NCBI GenBank assembly: GCA_016873295.1
Contig: VGXM01000004.1
Coordinates: forward strand, 54,577-118,576
Origin: Phycisphaerae bacterium
Lineage (GTDB): Bacteria > Planctomycetota > Phycisphaerae > Phycisphaerales > UBA1924
Direction: 5' to 3'
Length of the DNA: 64,000 bases
Every line of letters begins with the position of its first letter. The first letter of the stretch is position 1. The notes beneath the pieces were generated by a model. The model saw only the letters and a list, made by a program, of their open reading frames with translations. It did no database searches and had not been told where the DNA came from. Below are positions 49,328 to 56,830 of the stretch, in pieces. The position numbers were made by a program, and so were the translations under genes.

Positions 49328-50695
49328 ATGGCCCACCACAAGTCCTCCGATCCGAGCGTCTTCATCCTCCCCGACCTGGGCGAGGGAGTGCACGAGGCCG
49401 AGCTGATCAAGTGGCGCGTCGAGGTCGGGCAGGCCGTCGCCGAGCACGAGATCCTGGCCGAGATGGAGACCGACAAGGCCCTGGTGGAGGTGCCCAGCCC
49501 GCGCGGGGGCGTGATCGCCGAGCTCCACGGCAGGCCGGGCGAGACGCTCAAGGTCGGTACCGTGCTCGTCACCTACCAGCGCGACAACGGCGCGGCGCCT
49601 CCCAAGCCCGCCCCCAGGGCCGCCGAGCCCGCTCCCAGGGCCGCCGCCCCCGAGCCCGCCGCCGAGGAGCGGGAGGACGCCGGCACGGTGGTCGGTCTGA
49701 TGTCCGGGGCCGCGGCCGGCACGTCCGCTTCGGGCGGCAAGGCCCTGGCCACCCCCGCCGTGCGCCGGCTGGCCCGCGACCTGGGCGCCGACATCGACGC
49801 GATCAGCGGCACCGGCATCGGCGGCCGCGTGCTGGAGAAGGACGTCCGCGCCGCCGTATCGGGTGGGACAGGCGGCCCGCCTGTCCGGTCCGTTGCTCCA
49901 GGCGTTCCGCCTGTCCGGTCCGCTGCTCCAGGCGTCCCGCCTGTCCAACCCCCCTCCCCGCGCCCCGCCGCCCCGGGCCCCGACGAGGTCACGCGGATCC
50001 CGTTCCGCGGCGTGCGCCGCACCATCGCCAACCGCCTCCGCCAGTCCATCGACCAGGCGGTCCACTTCACCGTCGTCGACGAGGTGGACGTCACGGCCCT
50101 GGACGGGCTGCGGCGCAGGCTCGCCGCCGCCAGCGGCGAGAAGGTGACCTTCCTCCCCTTCATCTGCTCCGCGGTCTGCCGCACGCTCGCCGGCGCCGAG
50201 TTCCGCGCCATGAACGCGACGGTGGACGAGGAGGACCCGGACGCGGCGGAGATCATCCAGCACCGCAGCGTGCACATGGGGATCGCGACGGACACCGATT
50301 CGGGGCTGATGGTCCCGGTGGTGCGCGACGCCGACCGCATGGGCGTGCTCGAGCTCGGGCGGGCCATCACGCTGATCGCCGAGAGCGCCCGCAACCGCAC
50401 GATCCCGCGCGAGCACCTGATCGGCTCGACGTTCACGATCAGCAACGTGGGGAGCCACGCCGGCAAGTTCGCCACGCCCATCATCAACTACCCCGAGGTG
50501 GCGATCCTGGGCGTGGGGCGGGCCCGCGAGGGCGTGGTGGTCGAGAAGGGCGCCTTCCGCATCGGGCTCATCATGCCCCTGAGCATCGCCTGCGACCACC
50601 GCGTGGTCGACGGCGCCACCGCCGCCATGGCCCTGGCCCGCATCATGGAGCTGCTCAAGACCCCCGACCAGCTCATGGCCCCGGCGCGGGGGTAG
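49328..50695 (+). CDS. 2-oxoacid dehydrogenase E2 component (dihydrolipoamide acyltransferase)
   Basis: A 455-residue three-domain E2. Residues 10-80 are the lipoyl domain (LPDLGEGVHEAELIKW, lipoylated Lys in EMETDKALVEVPSP). Residues 140-175 are the E1/E3-binding domain (ATPAVRRLARDLGADIDAI, GTGIGGRVLEKDVRAAV). From about residue 220 comes the acyltransferase core (PFRGVRRTIANRLRQS, FTISNVGSHAGKFATPIINYPEVAILGVG, and active-site ACDHRVVDGATAA). The linker before the core contains three 10-residue repeats GVPPVRSAAP encoded by a palindromic 30-bp DNA repeat. The first Met of the family-like start is ATG 49328. E3 is not in the window. Confidence 0.94.
   Translation: MAHHKSSDPSVFILPDLGEGVHEAELIKWRVEVGQAVAEHEILAEMETDKALVEVPSPRGGVIAELHGRPGETLKVGTVLVTYQRDNGAAPPKPAPRAAEPAPRAAAPEPAAEEREDAGTVVGLMSGAAAGTSASGGKALATPAVRRLARDLGADIDAISGTGIGGRVLEKDVRAAVSGGTGGPPVRSVAPGVPPVRSAAPGVPPVQPPSPRPAAPGPDEVTRIPFRGVRRTIANRLRQSIDQAVHFTVVDEVDVTALDGLRRRLAAASGEKVTFLPFICSAVCRTLAGAEFRAMNATVDEEDPDAAEIIQHRSVHMGIATDTDSGLMVPVVRDADRMGVLELGRAITLIAESARNRTIPREHLIGSTFTISNVGSHAGKFATPIINYPEVAILGVGRAREGVVVEKGAFRIGLIMPLSIACDHRVVDGATAAMALARIMELLKTPDQLMAPARG
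49866..49957. repeat. In-frame 30-bp palindromic repeat in the E2 linker
   Basis: Three 30-bp units (GGCG starts at 49871, 49901 and 49931). The first forms a perfect hairpin GGACAGGCG / CGCCTGTCC (49866-49874 with 49878-49886), and the others keep the CGCCTGTCC arm. They encode the repeated Gly-Val-Pro-Pro-Val-Arg-Ser linker of E2. Confidence 0.8.
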
Positions 50696-50873
50696 GCGTG
50701 TTCGCCGATCCGCCGGGGGCCGGGCGCTGCCTCGCGGAGTGGTCGGCGACGTCCGCGTCCTCCCGACCCCCGGGGCGCTTCCGGCCGTCGTCGCGGGATT
50801 CGCCCTCGCTGCACGGCGCCGTCGCCGACTCGACTGACAGGGCGACCGCCATGAGCGCGACGGGCCGGGCGAA

Positions 50874-50879
50874 TAGACT
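50874..50879 (+). promoter_or_regulatory. Leaderless-type -10 box of the DinB-like gene
   Basis: TAGACT followed by 6 nt and the ATG at 50886; no Shine-Dalgarno. Confidence 0.5.
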
Positions 50880-50885
50880 CCCGCC

Positions 50886-51386
50886 ATGCCCACCGACCCG
50901 ATCGGGACGATCACCACGAACCTCGAGGGCGCCTTCCGCGGCAAGGCCTGGCAAGGCCCCACGCTCTCCGGCTCGCTCCGCGGCATCACCGCCGCCCGCG
51001 CGCTCAAGCGACCCGCCCCGGGTCGCAAGTGCATCTGGGAGCACGCGCTGCACGCGGCGTACTGGAAGCACGCCGTCGCCAACCTCCTGGAACGCTCCCT
51101 GTCGGGCGACCCCGACCACGAGCCCCCGGCCTTCCCCCGCGCGCCCTCCAACTGGCCCAGGCCCCCCGCCAGGCCCGACGAGAAGGCATGGAGAGCCGAC
51201 CGCCGACTGCTGACCGAGACACACGAACGCCTGCTCGACCTGGTTTCGCGAGTCAGCACCGACCGCCTCGATCGAGCGCCCACGACCAAGCACAAGTGGC
51301 CGCTGACCCAGTACCTCGTCGGCATCGCGGCCCACGACATGTACCACTGCGGGCAGATCCAACTGATCAAGCGCCTGTGCCGCTGA
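50886..51386 (+). CDS. DinB-family protein
   Basis: A 166-residue protein of the DinB/YfiT four-helix-bundle family. The metal-ligand histidines are in the expected places: CIWEHALHAAYWKHAV (near residues 49-64) and AHDMYHCGQIQLIKRL (near 149-164), where the H-x-x-x-H pair is clear. Family members include thiol-dependent S-transferases that use bacillithiol or similar thiols; this one has no tested function. The last 20 bp overlap the 3' end of convergent cinA. Confidence 0.88.
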   Translation: MPTDPIGTITTNLEGAFRGKAWQGPTLSGSLRGITAARALKRPAPGRKCIWEHALHAAYWKHAVANLLERSLSGDPDHEPPAFPRAPSNWPRPPARPDEKAWRADRRLLTETHERLLDLVSRVSTDRLDRAPTTKHKWPLTQYLVGIAAHDMYHCGQIQLIKRLCR

Positions 51387-52695
51387 CGCCGGTCGTCGCC
51401 TCGATTTCGCGCAGCAGCCGGGTCGCCGGCGCGCCGGCCAGGTGCATCCACAGCATCGCCAGGGCCGACAGGGCGGACCAGCGCCTGACCGACTCGCGGT
51501 CGCCCGCCATCGAGAAGCGCCGCACGTCCGTCGCCGCGTCGGCCCGCGCGAGCGCGACGAACACCGTTCCGACGGGCTTGTCGGGCGACCCGCCCTCCGG
51601 GCCCGCGATGCCGGTGATCGCCAGGGCGGTGTCGGCGTCGCGGTCGCGTCCATGCCGCAGCGCGCCCTCCGCCATCGCCGCCGCCACCTCGCGGCTGACC
51701 GCGCCCGGGCCTCCCGCCCCCAGCAACGCCCCGGGGACTCCCAGGTCCGCGACCTTGGCCCGGTTGTCGTAGACGATCCACCCGCCCCGGAACACGGCGC
51801 TGGAGCCCGGGACCTGCGTCACCATCGCCCCGAGCATGCCGCCCGTGCACGACTCGGCCACCACCAGCCCGCGCCCCCGCGCGACAAGCCGCCCCACCAC
51901 CGCGCCCGCGATCGTCTCCCCGTCGGCGCCGAACAGGTGGGGCCCGGCCAGCCGGCGCACCTCGTGCTCGTCCGCGTCGAGCAGTCGCTCGGCCTCCGCC
52001 TCGCCCGGCGCGACGCTCCGCAGGCGCACGCTCACGACGCCGCCCGAGGCCGTGGTTCCCACGGTCGGGTTGCGGTCTCGCGACATGAGCGAGCCGAGGC
52101 GATCGGCCAGGTCGCTCTCGCCCAGCCCGACGCAGTGGAGCGCTCGCGTGCGCACGGCACGGTCGGTCGGGGGCTTGAGCCGCGGGCGGACGTGCCCCTC
52201 GAACATGGGGCGCATCTCCGCCGGCGGGCCCGGGATGCAGAAGACGTCGCAGGCCCCGACCTCTCCCGCCAGCCCCGGGGCCGTGCCGTGACCGTTGGGC
52301 AGCCAGGCCGCCCGCGACGGGCGCCGCGCCTGGGTGCGGTTGAGCGGCGACATCGCTCGACCGCGTTCCTTTAGGAACGCCTCGATCGACGCCAGGGCCC
52401 CGGCGTCCTCGACCAGCGTGTCGCCGCTCGCCCCCGCGAGCGCCGCTCGCGTCAGGTCGTCCGCCGTCGGCCCCAGCCCGCCCGTGCAGACGACCATGTC
52501 GGCCCGCTCCGCCAGCCGCCGGAACGCCGCCGCGTGCGCCCCGAGGTCGTCCCCCACCGTCGCGTGCTCCACGGGCACGATGCCCAGGTCGAACAGCCGC
52601 TGCGACAGCCACCGCGAGTTGGTGTCGAGGGACTGACCGAGGACGATCTCGTCGCCCACGGCGAGGATCGCGGCTGTGCGGTGCTCCGTCGCCAT
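51367..52695 (-). CDS. cinA: CinA-family protein (nicotinamide-nucleotide amidase / pyrophosphatase type)
   Basis: A 442-residue two-domain protein. The N-terminal molybdopterin-binding-like domain has AAILAVGDEIVLGQSLDTNSRWLSQRL, VGDDLGAHAAAFRRLAERADMVVCTGGLGPTADDLTR and CIPGPPAEMRPMF. The C-terminal CinA domain, the NMN deamidase, has VVAESCTGGMLGAMVTQVPGSSAVFRGGWIVYDNRAKVADLGVP and ALAITGIAGPEGGSPDKPVGTVFVAL. Both are complete, so both ADP-ribose pyrophosphatase-like and amidase activities are possible. It starts 9 bp after the pyruvate kinase stop and shares its transcript. Confidence 0.93.
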   Translation of the reverse strand: MATEHRTAAILAVGDEIVLGQSLDTNSRWLSQRLFDLGIVPVEHATVGDDLGAHAAAFRRLAERADMVVCTGGLGPTADDLTRAALAGASGDTLVEDAGALASIEAFLKERGRAMSPLNRTQARRPSRAAWLPNGHGTAPGLAGEVGACDVFCIPGPPAEMRPMFEGHVRPRLKPPTDRAVRTRALHCVGLGESDLADRLGSLMSRDRNPTVGTTASGGVVSVRLRSVAPGEAEAERLLDADEHEVRRLAGPHLFGADGETIAGAVVGRLVARGRGLVVAESCTGGMLGAMVTQVPGSSAVFRGGWIVYDNRAKVADLGVPGALLGAGGPGAVSREVAAAMAEGALRHGRDRDADTALAITGIAGPEGGSPDKPVGTVFVALARADAATDVRRFSMAGDRESVRRWSALSALAMLWMHLAGAPATRLLREIEATTGVSGTGA

Positions 52696-52704
52696 CGGGT
52701 CCTC

Positions 52705-54279
52705 TCATCGGTGCTGCTGGTACCCGGTTGCCGTGTCGCCGACGCGGTGGATGGCCAGCGTGTTGGTGACCTTGGGCTTGCCCAGCGGCCTGCCGGCCAG
52801 CAGCACCACCAGGTCGCCTCGCCTCGCCCAGCCGCGGTGAAGCAGGAGCTGGTCCACCATCCGGTTCCAATCGGCGAGCGATCCGGACTCGGGCGGGGCC
52901 GCGTGCACGGGCGTAACGCCCCGGAGGAGGGCCATTCGGCGCGTCGCCCGCTCGCTGGAGCTGAACGCGACGATGGGCACGTCGAACTGGTTCTGCGAGA
53001 GGTACCGGGCGGTCCCGCCGTTCTCGCTCCAGCAAGCGATAATCGTGGCGCCCACGTCGCGGGCGACGTACCACGCCCCGTGGGCCAGGGCCGCGGTGGG
53101 GTACTTGCTCTCGACGAGCGTGCGCGGCGGGCTGGCCTGGCTGCGGGTCGAGGCCACACGCCGCTCCGCCGCCGACACGATGCGGCTCATGACTTCGACC
53201 GCCACCGCGGGGTACTTGCCCACCGCCGTCTCGCCCGAGAGCATCACCGCGTCGGCGCCGTCGAAGACGGCGTTGGCGACGTCGCTGGCCTCGGCCCGCG
53301 TGGGCGTCGGGCTCTCGATCATCGACTCGAGCATCTGCGTGGCGACGATGCACGGCTTGCCGTAGTCGTTGCACACCTGCACGATCCGCTTCTGCACGAT
53401 GGGCACCTGCGCGATGTCCATCTCCACGCCCAGGTCGCCCCGGGCCACCATCACGGCGTCCGCCGCGTCCACGATCCTCTCCAGCCCCCGCAGGGCCTCG
53501 GGCTTCTCGATCTTGGCGACGACCGGGATCGCCGCCCCTTCTCCCTTGGGGTCGTGCCCTCGTTCCACCGGGCACAGTTGCGAGAGGTACTGCTTGAGCC
53601 GCAGAACTTCCTCCGCTCGCCTCACGAATGACAGGGCCAGGAAATCCAGCCCTTGCTCGACCGCCCACTGCACGCACTCCCAGTCGCGTTCGGTGATCGC
53701 CGGGGCCGAGACGGTCGAATCGGGCAGGTTGATGCCCTTGCCGGTGGTGACCAGCCCGCCCGTCTTGACGACGCACCGCAGCTCGCCCTCGCGCTGCTCG
53801 ACCGCGAGCATGCGGACGGCGCCGTCGTTGATGAGCACGCGGTGCCCCGGCGTCACCTCGTCGACCAGCGCGGGGTACTGCGTGGGCAACACGACCGTCG
53901 CCCCGCCCGCCCCGTGCTCGACCGCCGCGATCGTCGCCGAGCGCCGGAAGACCACGTCGGCCCCGGGCTCGAGCCTGATCCCGCCCTCGGGCACGCCCCC
54001 GACGCGGATCTTGGGCCCGCACAGGTCGCCCAGCATCGCCACGGTCCGCTTCAGCCTGAACGCGGCGGCCCTCACCGCTGATACGCGCCGCGCGTGGTCC
54101 TCGAGCGACCCGTGCGAGAAGTTCACGCGGAAGACGGAGACGCCCGCGGCGATCAGGCGTTCGACCATCTCGGGCGACTCGCTGGCCGGACCGATCGTCG
54201 CGACGATGGACACCAGCGTCGGGGGGCTCGCGCCCTCGCCCGCCTCGAACGTCAGCCCCGGGCCCTGGGGAACCGTCAT
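52705..54279 (-). CDS. pyk: Pyruvate kinase
   Basis: A 524-residue pyruvate kinase that makes pyruvate and ATP from phosphoenolpyruvate. Visible: SIVATIGPASESPEMVERLIAAGVSVFRVNFSHGS (residues 23-57), GDLCGPKIRVG, PVVAKIEKPEAL (catalytic Lys), DAVMVARGDLGVEMDIAQVPIVQKRI and IVATQMLESMIESPTPTRAEASDVANAVFDGADAVMLSGETA. The C-terminal allosteric domain is present (TIIACWSENGGTARYLSQNQFDVPIVAFSSSERATRR). An insert of about 12 residues after the SFVRR segment is unusual. ATG 54279 overlaps the stop of the upstream solute-binding protein (ATGA), with GGAGG five bases before it. Confidence 0.95.
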   Translation of the reverse strand: MTVPQGPGLTFEAGEGASPPTLVSIVATIGPASESPEMVERLIAAGVSVFRVNFSHGSLEDHARRVSAVRAAAFRLKRTVAMLGDLCGPKIRVGGVPEGGIRLEPGADVVFRRSATIAAVEHGAGGATVVLPTQYPALVDEVTPGHRVLINDGAVRMLAVEQREGELRCVVKTGGLVTTGKGINLPDSTVSAPAITERDWECVQWAVEQGLDFLALSFVRRAEEVLRLKQYLSQLCPVERGHDPKGEGAAIPVVAKIEKPEALRGLERIVDAADAVMVARGDLGVEMDIAQVPIVQKRIVQVCNDYGKPCIVATQMLESMIESPTPTRAEASDVANAVFDGADAVMLSGETAVGKYPAVAVEVMSRIVSAAERRVASTRSQASPPRTLVESKYPTAALAHGAWYVARDVGATIIACWSENGGTARYLSQNQFDVPIVAFSSSERATRRMALLRGVTPVHAAPPESGSLADWNRMVDQLLLHRGWARRGDLVVLLAGRPLGKPKVTNTLAIHRVGDTATGYQQHR

Positions 54280-55865
54280 CGCGCCTCCATTCGCCGGGCG
54301 CCCCGGGCCGCGTCGCCCTCCAGCTCGACGACCCTCCGGTACGCGTCGCGGAACCAGTTGGTGTAGCGGATCGCGCTGCGAGCCATCGATGCCGGGTCGC
54401 GCCACGCCGCCCGGATCGCGGCGTAGTTCTCTCGCGTGAACTCCAGCTCGGCGCCGTTCACCAGCGTCGTCGGCCAGCCGTAGAAGAGCCACTCCATCTC
54501 GGCGAGCGCCTCGGCCGGGAAGCCCGGCGAGCCCCGGGCCCGGTTGAGGGCCACCCACGCCTCGCGCTGCCCGTGAGCGTTGTCGATGCCGAACGCCCCC
54601 ATCATGAGCCCGATCGCCGTGCGCCAACCGGCCGGGCGCGTCTTGCTCGCCAGTTCGAACGGATCCACCTTGTCGATCAGGTGCTCGCCGTGCTTCTCGT
54701 ACATCACGCGCCTCACGGGCAAGCGGCGCAGCTCGTACACCGCCGGCCCCATCCGCTGCCCATGGGCCCCCGCTGGGTTCGACGCCGACCGCGGGTTGGC
54801 CAACGCCGGGAACTGCCAGAGCGCCTGGGCCTCCTCCGTCAGGCAGAACTCCACGAATCGGCGCGCCAGCTCGGGGTTCGGCCCGCCCCGCAGGATGCTG
54901 ATCGGGTCGGCGTCGATGTACACCGCGCCCTTCGGATCGACGTACCCCACGCGCGTCGAGTCCGGGTCCTGCCCCGGCCTCAGGAGGGCCTGCGCCTGGG
55001 CCCGCCCGTAGAAGTCGATCGCCAGCGCCGCCGCCACCTCGCCCTGCGACACGTCCAGCGGCGGCTTGGTCGAGCTGTTGGTGAAATACCGGGTGTTGGC
55101 GCTCATCTCGCGGAGCAGGCGCCACCCCGCCTCCCACCCCTTGCCCGACAGCACCGCGTCCATCGCGGTCGTCACCGACCCCGACTGCCGCGGGTCCGCC
55201 AGCCCGATCCACCCGGTCAGGCGCGGGTCGGCGAGGTCCTCGAACCGGGTCGGCGCCGGCAACCCGAGCCGCGCGAACACGTCCTTGTTGTACACGATCC
55301 CGAACGACGACAGGGCCGTCCCGATCCAGTGCTGGTCCGGGTCGTACAGCGTCTCGGCCCCGATCGAGTTCTCGCCGAACCACGAATCCAGGCGCTCCTG
55401 CGGGAACCCCGCCGGCACCGACATGGGCAGATTCCGCCGTACCGGCTTCCCCTCGCCGTCCGCCGAGGTCACCACCACGCCCTCGCCGGCCTTGAGGCGC
55501 CCGTGGTCGAACGACCCGCCCCCGAACATCAGGTCGACCGGGATGGCGCCGGGCCTGCACGACCCGTCCGGCGCGATGTGCCCGCTCCGGATCGCCACGC
55601 TGAACTGTGCCTGGAGCTGCCGCACGATCTCCGACGTGCCCCCCGGCGTGCGGTAGTCCACCCGCACCGCCGTCCCGTGCGTCCGCCGGTGCCACTCCGA
55701 GAACGACGCCGAAAACTCCTCCCGGATCTGGGCCACGTGCGGCGTGACCACGATCAGCGTCGGCGCGTCCGCCCCCGGCCCACGCCCCGCGGTCGAAGGC
55801 CGCAACACCAGCGGCACCCCAAGGACCACCAGGAACGCCACACCGATGAGCACGCGGATCAGCAT
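54276..55865 (-). CDS. Extracellular solute-binding protein
   Basis: A 529-residue protein with an N-terminal membrane anchor or signal peptide (VLIGVAFLVVLGVPLVL). The rest follows a periplasmic binding protein plan of the iron/sugar type: LIVVTPHVAQIREEFSASFSEWHRRTHGTAVRVDYRTPGGTSEIVRQLQAQF, VDLMFGGGSFD, a central hinge region with SSFGIVYNKDVFARLGLPAPTRFEDLADPRLTGWIGLADPRQSGS and IDADPISILRGGPNPELARRFVEFCLTEEAQALW. No permease or ATPase gene is nearby; translational coupling to pyruvate kinase is odd. A leaderless-type box precedes ATG 55865. Confidence 0.85.
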   Translation of the reverse strand: MLIRVLIGVAFLVVLGVPLVLRPSTAGRGPGADAPTLIVVTPHVAQIREEFSASFSEWHRRTHGTAVRVDYRTPGGTSEIVRQLQAQFSVAIRSGHIAPDGSCRPGAIPVDLMFGGGSFDHGRLKAGEGVVVTSADGEGKPVRRNLPMSVPAGFPQERLDSWFGENSIGAETLYDPDQHWIGTALSSFGIVYNKDVFARLGLPAPTRFEDLADPRLTGWIGLADPRQSGSVTTAMDAVLSGKGWEAGWRLLREMSANTRYFTNSSTKPPLDVSQGEVAAALAIDFYGRAQAQALLRPGQDPDSTRVGYVDPKGAVYIDADPISILRGGPNPELARRFVEFCLTEEAQALWQFPALANPRSASNPAGAHGQRMGPAVYELRRLPVRRVMYEKHGEHLIDKVDPFELASKTRPAGWRTAIGLMMGAFGIDNAHGQREAWVALNRARGSPGFPAEALAEMEWLFYGWPTTLVNGAELEFTRENYAAIRAAWRDPASMARSAIRYTNWFRDAYRRVVELEGDAARGARRMEAR

Positions 55866-55873
55866 CCGCCGGG

Positions 55874-55879
55874 AGTCTA
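55874..55879 (-). promoter_or_regulatory. Leaderless-type -10 box of the solute-binding protein operon
   Basis: On the minus strand TAGACT (55879-55874) is followed by 8 nt and the ATG at 55865. Confidence 0.5.
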
Positions 55880-56016
55880 GTGACTCCGAGGTCGCCCCTC
55901 TCGACCGCGTGCCACCGAGATCGGCTCGGCGATCTCGGTGCCGCCGAGCTCCCAACCGCGCGCCATCGCCGACCCGGCTTCACCCGACCCTCGGTCGCCA
56001 GCCGGGCATTCCCCGC

Positions 56017-56022
56017 TACCAT
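56017..56022 (+). promoter_or_regulatory. Leaderless-type -10 box of the SDR gene
   Basis: TACCAT followed by 8 nt and the ATG at 56031; no Shine-Dalgarno. Confidence 0.5.
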
Positions 56023-56030
56023 CCGCCCGC

Positions 56031-56798
56031 ATGAGCCAGCCCACGGGCTCCAAGGTCGCGCTCGTGACGGGCGCCGGGTCCGGCATCGGCCGGGCCATCG
56101 CCCTCGCCCTCGCGCGCGAGGGGTTCTCGCTCACGTTGGTCGGGCGCAGGTCCGACCCGCTCCGAGAGACCGCCCGCCTCGCCGCACCCGCCACGTACGA
56201 GATGGCAGTTGTCGATCTTGCCACGGCGGACGCCTGCCGGGCCGCCGTCGAGGCTTGCGTTGCTTGCTTTGGTCGCCTCGACGTGCTGGTCAACAACGCC
56301 GGCATTGGTGTGCTGCGCCCCATCGGGCAGACGTCACCCGAGCTTGTGGAAGACAGCTACCGTCTCAACGCCCTTGCCCCCGCGTGGACGACGCTCGCCG
56401 CCTGGCCCCACTTCGAACGCCAGAAGGCCGGCTGCGTCGTCAACATCTCTTCCATGGCGTCCTTCGACCCCTTCCCCGGCTTCTTCGCCTACGCCGGGTC
56501 CAAGGCCGCCGTGAACCTCCAGGCCGCCAGCATCGCCAAGGAGGGGGCGGCGATCGGGGTCCGCGCCTTCGCCGTCGCCCCGGGCGCCGTCGAGACCGCC
56601 ATGCTCCGCGCCTCATTCGATCTGGCCGCGCTTCCCGCCGAACAGGCTTTGGACCCCTCTGCGGTCGCCCGCGTCGTTCTCGACTGCATCTCGGGCGTTC
56701 ACGACCGCTACAACGGCCGAACCATCCCCGTGCTCCCGGAGTCCGCCAAGGCCGGGTACCGCGGCTGGATCCGCGACCACCCGCCGATCACTCCGTAG
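56031..56798 (+). CDS. Short-chain dehydrogenase/reductase
   Basis: A 255-residue classical SDR using NAD(P). The cofactor motif TGAGSGIGRAIA is near residues 13-24, with a following GRRSDPLRE that suggests NADP preference; NNAGIG is near 86, the catalytic Ser in NISSMAS near 139 and YAGSK (Tyr-x-x-x-Lys) near 152-156. Substrate unknown. The short version of the N-terminus at ATG 56031 matches the family; earlier in-frame starts would add Pro/Ser-rich sequence. It is followed after 32 bp by the symporter gene, which has its own box. Confidence 0.92.
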   Translation: MSQPTGSKVALVTGAGSGIGRAIALALAREGFSLTLVGRRSDPLRETARLAAPATYEMAVVDLATADACRAAVEACVACFGRLDVLVNNAGIGVLRPIGQTSPELVEDSYRLNALAPAWTTLAAWPHFERQKAGCVVNISSMASFDPFPGFFAYAGSKAAVNLQAASIAKEGAAIGVRAFAVAPGAVETAMLRASFDLAALPAEQALDPSAVARVVLDCISGVHDRYNGRTIPVLPESAKAGYRGWIRDHPPITP

Positions 56799-56818
56799 CA
56801 CCACCATCCACGATCTGG

Positions 56819-56824
56819 TAGCGT
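56819..56824 (+). promoter_or_regulatory. Leaderless-type -10 box of the symporter gene
   Basis: TAGCGT followed by 6 nt and the ATG at 56831; no Shine-Dalgarno. Confidence 0.45.
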
Positions 56825-56830
56825 GTCCCC

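Noticed and set aside
48110..54022. A 1970-residue minus-strand open frame
   Set aside because: It lies opposite the E1 beta, E2 and DinB-like genes and in another frame of cinA and pyruvate kinase; such giant frames are typical in GC-rich DNA.
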